This document shows positions 3,993-12,400 of a DNA stretch of 35,842 bases, piece after piece. Every line of letters starts with the position of its first letter. The first letter of the stretch is position 1. A model generated the notes under the pieces. The model saw only the letters and a list, made by a program, of their open reading frames with translations. It had not been told where the DNA came from and ran no database searches. The translations under genes and the position numbers were made by a program. Source of the DNA: a virus; the IMG/VR virus record IMGVR_UViG_3300007775_000018, positions 1 to 35,842 of that record. The stretch is one strand, 5' to 3'.

Positions 3993-4076
3993 TCAAAAAT
4001 AAATCGTTACCAGCACAAGCGCCAACATCGCAAGGCCCATAGCGGCTACGATAATGAGCATGTCACGATTCATCAT
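3993..4076 (-). CDS. Tiny membrane protein of 27 residues
   Basis: The frame starts with ATGATG inside the end of the preceding gene. After MMNRD, it encodes an almost entirely hydrophobic segment (MLIIVAAMGLAMLALVLVTIYF) and a stop. This is one membrane helix and little else. AAAGGA lies upstream of the start on the minus strand. The overlap with the upstream gene and the close neighbours on both sides argue for a real, coupled small gene. A holin-like peptide is one option; no motif proves it. Confidence 0.6.
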   Translation of the reverse strand: MMNRDMLIIVAAMGLAMLALVLVTIYF

Positions 4077-4419
4077 CACGGTCCTTTAATGTGTGCTTAA
4101 TCACTTCAACGTCAATTTTTAAGTCCGTCAGTTGGCTTGATATGTCACACTGGTTTCTATTCAAAATCAACAGCATATCCCTCTGCCCGCTCCACATCGT
4201 ACCAACAATTATGCCGAGTACGATAATAATGGCCGATGAGATTGAGATCATCATTTTAACTGACATTTTTCTTTCGATGGCGGTCCATATCCTTTCGACC
4301 GTCGCGTCACGATCATGTTGATTTGTCCGAACCGTATTCATTTCAGCACGAAGTCCTGTATGCAACTTGCAACACGAATTGTCTTTTTGCACGTCCTTTT
4401 CAGCTTCAGCTCCGGCCAT
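4063..4419 (-). CDS. Membrane protein with helical flanks
   Basis: The 118-residue product has an acidic N-terminal domain with CCKLHTGLRAEM and a helical stretch. One membrane span (SISSAIIIVLGIIVGTMW, about residues 58-75) and a C-terminal helical region with heptad-like leucine/isoleucine spacing (LTDLKIDVEVIKHTLKDRD) follow. The ATG at 4419 is preceded by AGAGGAG with good spacing; a TTG one codon upstream is less likely. The arrangement helix-span-helix is seen in phage haemolysin-XhlA-like and spanin-like proteins, which act with holins in lysis. I cannot assign it to either family by motif. Confidence 0.65.
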   Translation of the reverse strand: MAGAEAEKDVQKDNSCCKLHTGLRAEMNTVRTNQHDRDATVERIWTAIERKMSVKMMISISSAIIIVLGIIVGTMWSGQRDMLLILNRNQCDISSQLTDLKIDVEVIKHTLKDRDDES

Positions 4420-4445
4420 CAAGTTCTCCTCTCACATAATTCCTT

Positions 4446-4748
4446 TCACGGTGTGCCGTCCTCAAACGCTATCCCCGCGCCGGGGAGGGAGGTGACGGGT
4501 TGCACTTTATTGTTCGCATCGCAGGTTTCAGTGCCGTCAGAAACAAAGTAATCTCCGATGATAAGTCCAGTGCCGAAATGGTCCGCTTCGGTTGCCGTGA
4601 TTTTGTACGGGGTGTCTTTGGTAAGGGTTCCGCTGTTTATCTCACTCCCCAACACCTCAGTCCCGCCGATGCCCTGGATGTCGGTTGCAAAAGCCACCCC
4701 CGGCACAAGCCACAACACAACCGCTATCGATATTAATAATTTTTTCAT
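4446..4748 (-). CDS. Small secreted phage protein
   Basis: The 100-residue product begins with a clear Sec signal peptide (MKKLLISIAVVLWLVPGVAFA) and a likely cleavage after AFA. The mature part contains LTKDTPYKITATEADHFG and GLIIGDYFVSDGTETC. That pattern recalls a short beta domain found in phage tail- or head-attached proteins, though I cannot name the family. It overlaps the gene upstream by four bases (ATGA). It is the last of a run of four small signal-peptide genes between the polyvalent protein and the membrane-protein cluster. Confidence 0.7.
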   Translation of the reverse strand: MKKLLISIAVVLWLVPGVAFATDIQGIGGTEVLGSEINSGTLTKDTPYKITATEADHFGTGLIIGDYFVSDGTETCDANNKVQPVTSLPGAGIAFEDGTP

Positions 4749-5116
4749 TCTGTAATCCTCACGCTGATATTTTTACTCGGACCGCTTTCTTCTTCACCCT
4801 TGTAAGCGGTCGCCCAGCATTTGTATTCCCCAACCGGCATTTCCACTTCGACCCATGTGTCTGTTGTCTCTGCTGTGATTTCCTGTGTTCCGGTGCATTT
4901 CAGTCTGTATCCGTCCACTTCATCAGTTGAAGGGTCCCACGCAAATGTCACCGGCCCTGCTTTTGTGACAGCTACTTCAACCCTACCAGCAGGGGCCAAG
5001 GTTATGGAGGTCACACCGTCTTTGGTGGTTAGCTGGACCATTTGGGGCCGCTGTAAATAGGTTGCCCAAGCGGTTGTCGCGAACAGCATCAAGGCTATTG
5101 TCAGAATCAACCTCAT
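4745..5116 (-). CDS. Secreted fibronectin type III-like protein
   Basis: The 123-residue product has a signal peptide (MRLILTIALMLFATTAWA) followed by a beta-sandwich with the fibronectin type III pattern: FAWDPSTDEVDGYRLKC, a tryptophan-containing middle strand and YKCWATAYKGEEESGPSKN near the end. Such domains bind carbohydrate or protein surfaces and are common on phage virions. I choose the ATG at 5116, whose start overlaps the upstream stop as TAATG; a longer frame from 5152 would put the signal peptide internally. A surface-adhesion or periplasmic role is inferred. Confidence 0.75.
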   Translation of the reverse strand: MRLILTIALMLFATTAWATYLQRPQMVQLTTKDGVTSITLAPAGRVEVAVTKAGPVTFAWDPSTDEVDGYRLKCTGTQEITAETTDTWVEVEMPVGEYKCWATAYKGEEESGPSKNISVRITE

Positions 5117-5880
5117 TACTTTACCCACCAGGTAGAATTCGTAGCATCCCACATATAATCCACGCTGTCACCGGCATCGGCCAATGTCTGATCTGACCCC
5201 GTTGAAACATCCAGCGTGACATCATCACCACCATCAGAAACCAATGTAAATGTATGAATCTCACCGTCAACTGACCCGGCCGTTATTGTCATGGTATCGT
5301 TGGCCGCGTCTGACCCGCTCGTTATTCGGTGCCATGTGGTGGTAGAGGTGTAAGCGCAGGTATCACCATCATCGTTGCATGCAACATCGACTGAAGACAT
5401 GACGTAAACTTGATCAACCTCAAGGTTTCCCTTTACATTCGTGTCCAGGGAGGTTGTCCCCAATTCAAGTGTCGCATTCCCACCATCAAATAACATCCAG
5501 GTTTCCAGGCTGCCACCAACATACCCACGTATCCACCCGCTGGCGTCCTGAGTGCCATCGCCTGTGTCGGTCAGGTTCCAGTAAAATTGTGCCGTATCAC
5601 CAGGGCTTGCCGCTTCGTCGTTGCTGTCTTTCCATGAAATACTGGGGAGTGCGCTGGCGGCTGTGGAGAGGGTGTCTATATAACCAACGCCATCAACATA
5701 CAGGTCTTTCCATGCCTTTGTACTTGACCCGATGTCGTAAGCGTCGTCAACCCCAGGGATCACATTTGTTAGAAGGCCCGACCAGTTGGGTCCACCCGAC
5801 TGTAAAATTATGGTTTTACCCTCGCCGTAAGCCAGGGAGGGCATGAGAATTATCAGCATCAGCAAGAGTAATTTCTTCAT
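5116..5880 (-). CDS. Secreted tail-fibre-like protein
   Basis: The 254-residue product starts with a signal peptide (MKKLLLLMLIILMPSLAYG). It then carries the fibre motif VDDAYDIGSSTKAWKDLYVDG, given in parts: DDAYDIGSS and AWKDLYVDG, the sequence type that marks trimeric phage tail fibres and spikes. The rest is beta-rich, with a C-terminal region (TFTLVSDGGDDVTLDVSTG, ending DATNSTWWVK) that could form a receptor-binding tip. The ATG at 5880 follows AAGGAG with an eight-base gap; a TTG two codons upstream is too close to it. A fibre with a Sec signal is unexpected because virions assemble in the cytoplasm. Confidence 0.7.
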   Translation of the reverse strand: MKKLLLLMLIILMPSLAYGEGKTIILQSGGPNWSGLLTNVIPGVDDAYDIGSSTKAWKDLYVDGVGYIDTLSTAASALPSISWKDSNDEAASPGDTAQFYWNLTDTGDGTQDASGWIRGYVGGSLETWMLFDGGNATLELGTTSLDTNVKGNLEVDQVYVMSSVDVACNDDGDTCAYTSTTTWHRITSGSDAANDTMTITAGSVDGEIHTFTLVSDGGDDVTLDVSTGSDQTLADAGDSVDYMWDATNSTWWVK

Positions 5881-5890
5881 TTTCAACTCC

Positions 5891-6325
5891 TTATCTCACA
5901 AAGTAAATTCGGATTGTTCCAGATTTGCTATTCCCAGCGTTTGTAACATCCATCGTAAGTGTGCCAGGAACCGGAAGCATCGTGTAGTTCCCGTTGAGTA
6001 ATGGCATGGTCAACTCGGTTGCTGTGGCAGACCTATCGCCTAACGCCCCACCCATCACATCAATTCCATTAGCGTCATTTAGAACAATGTCGTAATCAGC
6101 AGTAGGTGCAGTAGCACTCGGATCGGTCTCAACCAACATCAGATACCCCTCTATGGGGTAGGCAGTGTCAGTCGCGGTGAAATTACCGGAGCTGTCGGTT
6201 GTCCACACCATTTGAAGCACATTGATAGACCCTCCAGCCTGTAATGTCTGGACGCACGACTCCGCACCCCAACTCACGGACACCATGAATAAAACCATTA
6301 CCATTGCCAAAAATACCTTTTTCAT
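5891..6325 (-). CDS. Small secreted phage protein
   Basis: The 144-residue product has a signal peptide (MKKVFLAMVMVLFMVSVSWG) with a likely cleavage before AESC. The mature part is beta-rich and holds GYLMLVETDP, ADYDIVLNDANGIDVMGG and a C-terminal SGTIRIYFVR. I have seen similar hypothetical proteins near phage tail genes but know no function. The ATG at 6325 follows GGGAGGGAG; a longer frame from 6358 would begin inside a terminator hairpin and is rejected. It is the first gene after that terminator and opens the run of signal-peptide genes. Confidence 0.7.
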   Translation of the reverse strand: MKKVFLAMVMVLFMVSVSWGAESCVQTLQAGGSINVLQMVWTTDSSGNFTATDTAYPIEGYLMLVETDPSATAPTADYDIVLNDANGIDVMGGALGDRSATATELTMPLLNGNYTMLPVPGTLTMDVTNAGNSKSGTIRIYFVR

Positions 6326-6340
6326 AACTCCCTCCCTTAA

Positions 6341-6375
6341 AATAAAAAACCCATGCACCGTTTGTGGTACATGGG
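6341..6375 (-). terminator. Rho-independent terminator after the polyvalent protein gene
   Basis: On the minus strand CCCATGTACC (6375-6366) pairs with GGTGCATGGG (6359-6350), with one G-U pair, and is followed by a TTTTTTATT run. A second small hairpin (GCGGT...ACCGC) sits just upstream at about 6380-6400. The pair separates the giant gene from the small secreted proteins. Confidence 0.85.
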
Positions 6376-6421
6376 CCTTGCGGTGTCCCGTGGGACCGCT
6401 TGGTAACCTGGTTGTTTTGTG

Positions 6422-9400
6422 TTAGCTGTTTTTTAAGGCTCTCTGCACAGCGTCTTCAGCGTATCGCAGCTTCCTCTGACTGAGGTTGTTTATCTGGCTA
6501 CGCTTCTGCTCTGCTGTGAGCGTTGTGGATGCCAGTATCCTTTCGATACGCCTGTTGATCTTGGATATCTTCGTCTTAGTCCTGTTGAGGGCTTTCCTGA
6601 ATCTGAGTTTGCTTCTATTGTCTGCCAATAGCTCTCTTGCTTCTTCTCTCTTGCCTAGAACCCTGTAGTCATTGATAGTACTGTTGATCTGGTTTAAATC
6701 GCTGGTCAGGTTATACAGCTTGGTCAAGAACTTTGAGTGCTGCTGGCTTTTTGTATCCCTAAGAAAACGTCCCGCCAATGGATACTGGCTCAATGGTATT
6801 GTCGGCTTTGCAGGAAAGTCCCCAGCAGACCTGACAATCATATCTGATATCCCTAGCGCGAACATCCCCACTGTTGAAAAATAACCCCTGATAAGCGCCT
6901 CTGCCCTTACAGGGGATACCCCTAGTTTATCCGCAAGCTGGTTGTTCAGGATCGTATTCAATGTAATAGAGGTATAGGGGCTTTTCCGCTGTGACGGTAA
7001 GAGGTTTTGCATCCCCATGCCCTCGATAGGTCTTCCAGTGAAAAACGATTTGCCAGCCCACTGCTCAATGATCGGCCTCCCCACCTGTGGCATAGGGTTG
7101 AAAGCAAGGGTATTTAAAACTGAATTCCCGATAGCTTTAAATATATGGACAGGTTCATCGGTCCCCGTCATGGTATCCAGAGCAGCTTCTATAAGCGAAG
7201 GCAGTATCCCTAGCTCAAACGTCCTGGGAATCCTGAACTGGTAATCGCCAATCCAGAAATTGTGGTATGCCAGTTTCTCCCAATCCTCAAGCTGTCCGTA
7301 GTGTTCATCAAAGTCATCGTCATCCTGCGCCAACCCCCACAATGCTATGGAAGTCAAAGTCATGTACCCCAGTTTCAACCCCACACTCTTTGGATCAGCT
7401 TTCGCTGCCCGGCCCAATTTATACAACCCCTGCATTCGGGCATTGGCAAAGGGTAGCATGCGGATTAGCATCTGGACGGTTCTTGAATCCCCACGCATGG
7501 TGAAATCAAGTAGATCCCTGGCTTCAAACGCAGCGTCAAACCGTGACTTACCTTCCTTGATCTTCTTGGTGAATAACTGAACTCTGGCGGCATCTTCAGA
7601 CGCAGCACCGATTGCCTCCCACCAATCCAGGAAACTTTTCAGCTTCTTCGGTGAATCCAATATGCGTTTGCTGCTGCCATCTTTTTTGATTACCCGTTTA
7701 ACGTATTTAGCCATCGCCTGTGGGTCTTCAGAGTGGATATAGCTTGCCCCCTGGCCAGCGTTACTGCTCTGGAAGTTGATCCAATCCTGGTCTTCCCTGA
7801 GTGCCTTGCCGAACCCTATAGCGGTGTCCCAGAAGGGTATGAAACTCTTTGAGATAATGGACGTATGAACAGTATCCCTGATCATATTGGCTACCCTGAA
7901 CGCCGGACCGAATGTAGCACCGTAGGTGAGTATTTTCTTCGGGCCACCAAACATCACGCTCATCAGTTTGTTCATTCTGACGGCATTAACATTGGTCATG
8001 GCATTGAACAGTTCTGGGTCATTTATTTTTACATTGAGTTGTTTCCCCTTATTGTAGAAACTGATTACATTGTTGTCATTGGCGTTGGTCATCATAACCG
8101 ACTTTACGGTTCTGGGTTCTATCTCATACCCCTTGCCAAGACCTTTTATGTAATCCTGGGCGTCTTCCATTGTATCGAGGACTTTCTTGGCTCTCTGGCT
8201 ACCTCTCTTTATGACCGCAAACTTCTTCTCGGTTTTGGCTCCAAGGACCTTGATAAGGTCTTTCTTGGCCATCAGTTGCATGGCGGGAAGGGTCTCCCCT
8301 GACTCCACATCAACCATAGAACTCATCACCCCTTTAGACCCCGCATACGCTGCGTTGGTGGCCACATTACGGTTGGCTTCCTGTATCATGTGGGACCAGT
8401 TCTTCAGGGTGTTCTCAAACAAATCCCCTATCTGTGCTTCACGCCCTGTCAACCGTTTAATACCAGCAGATATGTGTTTTTTGCTCTGCATCGGTCCCTG
8501 AAGGAACGCCTGAGACCCGTCTTCGATCAACCGATAGAATGGCACATAAAAGTCCTGCTCCCATTCCTTACGGGCTTCACCGTCAATCAACCCTGACGCT
8601 TCAGCATAATCAAGGATATTTTTGTTGTACTCTTGAAATTTGCTGTTCAGTTCCTCCCATGTTCCACCGCTTGCGGGTTTGTCAGGGATCGTCTCCATGA
8701 TCTCTTTCCTGGCATTTTCTGTGAGCCAGTTTTCCCTGTCCTGGCTGTCCAGCACTTCGGCCCTTTTCACCGCTGCCCATGTCAGTAGGTCTTCAGCGTC
8801 ATTCCCTTTCAGTTCCTTGAACCATGACAAAACCCCCTTACCTTTGGTCTTGACAATGGGTAACCCCTCATCCGTCATTTCGATCTTGCCGTCAATCAGG
8901 AACCGCTTGAAGGTACTCATGGACCCCGTGGTGAGCCGAAAGAGCTTGTACGCTTCCATTCCCACAGATTTGATGGGGTTAAACCTGTCAAATATTCTGG
9001 TAGTAGCGTTCTTTTTGAAGGATGTAGAGACCTCCTCTTTTATCTTTTCAAACGTCTTCGGGGTTCTGCCAAAGTACTTACTCCGAATATCGTCTTCCCT
9101 TGTCACCCTGTCAAACCGCACATCGTCAGGATCATACGCCAGCGTGGATTTGTCCTTGGGGTGCCCCGGTTTGTCCACATTGTAGAGGTACATGGTTTTG
9201 TTGATCTCAGGGATGACCCACTTGTCCTTGAACTTGAGGGACGATTCAGGGACGTTGTGGCGTTGGGATATGTTGGCTCTGGCTTGTTGGTCGATGTTCT
9301 TCTCACCTGCGTAGGAAAACATCGGCATGCCCTCGCTGATTGCCTTGTTCCTCATTTCGGGGGTTATGGGAAGGGTCCAGACTTCAACCCCAGGAGGTTC

Positions 9401-12400
9401 ACCTATTTGAATCTTTTTGCGACCCCCTGTTACCCTACCTGTTGCAAGGCTGATACGGCGTCTTTGTTCTTTAAATTGTCCAGTTATCTCCCCCACCCCA
9501 ACCTTAGCTTTGCCCCAGGCTTTCTTGTTGAAGAATTTATTGACGGCTGCGGGAAGTATTTTATCATAGAAGCCTTTCATGCCTTCGCCGCCTACTTTGA
9601 GGTCTTCTCCTTCCAGCACATGCTCGACCCCTTCTCGCTGAGTCGGTCCGTACTTAAATTTGTTTGGCTTAGATGCTATTAGTTTTTCAGCAGCCTCTTT
9701 ACCTATTATATCTGGAAGTGTCTTTTCTGTTGCATAGGTGTCTATTACCTCGTCACCATTTTTACCATAGGCTTTTAATTTTGATGCGTGTTTAAGCCAT
9801 ACAACTTTAGAAACCTGCTTACTCAAATCATACCGATCCGCTTGGACCTCTCCGGGAGTCCAAGATATTGCATCAAACCCGTTGGATGCGGCGTATCGCA
9901 CCATTCTTTTGAAGGCCATGAGGGGCCAGGTCTTTTTGAAGGGGAAATTTGGAACGCCTTCAAAAGCTAGTTTCTCACCTAATTGTTTTGCTTCGACACG
10001 TTCCTTGCTTGGAAGAGCGTCTAACCCTATTTCATCAATTTTCCTTTGAAGTTCATCGGCCCTTTTTCGTTCCTTTGCTGATATTCTGTACCCTTTCTTT
10101 CTCCCCTCTTGATGAAGGTCACTCTGTATCTCTTCCACAAACAACACCCGGTTCCCGTCCGCGTCCGTGCGTTCGTTGAATCGGACGTGCGCCAGGACGT
10201 TGGGTTCATCCCAATGGGAGGATTTATATTGTTCTTTGCGCCTGATAGTCCCTTCGTCAACGCGCATCTGCTCTATGACTTTATCCTTCTGGTCTTCTCG
10301 CAATTCATTGAAAGGTTTTCCGAAAAGCATTTCAGCGTAGTCGCCTGTGGTTTCTGGAAGTTTCACGCCACGTTCCGGCAACGTCAGCAGCAGTTCCTTG
10401 TAATTTTCACCACCGGGGGTTTGGTATTCGGAGTATTCGGTAGAATCGTCGGCCTCAGGGTCTGTTAAATAGACTCTCGCCTCATCCCTTGTATATCCTT
10501 GCCCTAGTTCATCATCCAAAAATGTATCAATATCATCTTCAGTTGGGATATAATCACTTTTCACAACCTCCTGAATCTGAACATTGTTTTGTTTCAGGTA
10601 GTCAAGAACCTCCTGCTTGCTCACCTTCCCGTCTTTCCCATCCAGCCAATCCAGCACACCGCTCCACTCCAATTCTTCCGCTTTATATTCCCCCTTGTCT
10701 GCCCATGACTTGAGGGTTTGCGCTATCTGCTTCGGGGAGCCCGAACCGGGGAGCTTCTGTTTGAGAAAGTTCGTCATCTGGGAGTACCACTTGTCGCCCA
10801 TTTGTTGGTATTGACTCTGCCTATCCGCCTCAACCCGGCGCCCAATCGTCTCCTGATCCAGCAGGGGATATCCCTTCTTCCAGAGCTTGTTGAACACATC
10901 CTCAGCCGTCTTGAACCCCTGCCCCTGCAACCCATTTCGCACCCGCTTAAAGACCAACCGCAGCCTGCGGAATATCCTTAGAATCGTCGATGGTTGACGA
11001 TCACGCCCCTTCGCCCTTTTGACGAAATCCGCAAACGCTTCAGCGGCCTTTTCTTCGTTCCCGCCAAAGTGATCCATTACGGTTTTGTAATCCGCGTCAG
11101 GGAGCAGCCAGCGGGCTGCTACGTGGAATGATTCATGGTATGTGTTCTTCTGTATGGTGCCCTTGTCAAAGCCGTAAGATAGCTCGACAAAGGCGTTTAG
11201 TTTGTCAACCGTGGCCGCGCCCATGATAGTGCCGGGATTTTTAATCTCGGACCATTGGGCTTCCGACTTACTGACATCTTTCCCTTTGCGTTCGATCTTG
11301 GGAGTCAGTTCCACCGCGATACGGTTTTTAAGGACTGACCTCGGGAGCACGTCTTTCAGCCAGCCGTAGACGTCTTTTTGGAGCTGTTTAAGCGCCTTCG
11401 GGTCTGCACCGACAGGCTTGGGCGTGCCATTCTGATCACCCTGAACATAGTGCGTTTCGGCGGTGGTAGGGTCATACGCCAGCGTGCTTTTGTCCTTCGG
11501 GTTCCCCGGCGCATCCACATTGTAGAGGTGTAGGGTCTTCCCGTTAATATCCCATGGGGCGTAATACTCCAAGGATTCAGCCGGTACGTTGTGACGCTTG
11601 GCTATGTCGGCGCGGGCGGCGGTGTCTATTTCTGGGGATACCGCTTCGGACATGGAATATCTGGAAGGGCGAATGGGAAGAGGGACTTCCCCTGAAAAAA
11701 ATCTCTTTATGTCATTGATGACCCTGGTTGCGGGAATGCCTTTGTCATACTTTCTCGAGAAAGACCGCGCTGGGGACAAATAATATTGGTCTTTAAGTTC
11801 TCCAAGCCCATCTTCAAGGTCAACAACAACCTCTCCTTTGTGCCGGTCTATAATCTTTCGGATAACTCGGTATTGCTCAGGGGTAGGCTCTTTGGCGATA
11901 TCCATAGACCCGGAATTATCATCCATTCGGATATACCCATAAGCCATGAGCTCTTTCATTCCCCGCGCCCCCCCGGCCTCGCGGTGATCGTAGGAGCGGG
12001 TTCCAGGTTCCCCGCCCTCGCTCTTTCCTGACAGGTCTATCATGGAGCCATCTTTAGCAATATATCCAGCTTCCCTCAGATCGTTGGTCTTCCCAAGCTC
12101 TTTAATCCGCGCCCACTCAATATTCTTAAAATCCTTCTTAGATTTAAGGGTCGTTTTTCTTTTTTCTACCGTCGCCTTGGCTTTTCGATAGGCCTTAACC
12201 CAATCCTCATTGACCAACTTCCCGTTTCTTTTTTCAATTAATCCCTTTACGTCTTTACCGCCCCTGACATCGTACCCCATGGATTTCAAGGTTTTGTTCA
12301 TGTTCGCCAAAACCTCTTTGGTAAGCGTTTTCGTGTCTATAATCTTTATTGTGGCTTCGGACATCGTGTAGAGGGGCGTTGTCATTCCTCCGCCTATTGG

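Noticed and set aside
3837-4100. Plus-strand 87-codon frame over the small membrane genes
   Set aside because: Three minus-strand genes with overlapping starts and stops and clear ribosome binding sites explain this stretch better.
5454-5846. Long plus-strand open frames opposite the fibre, tail and polyvalent genes
   Set aside because: They are antisense shadows of strongly supported minus-strand genes, with no ribosome binding sites or recognisable products.
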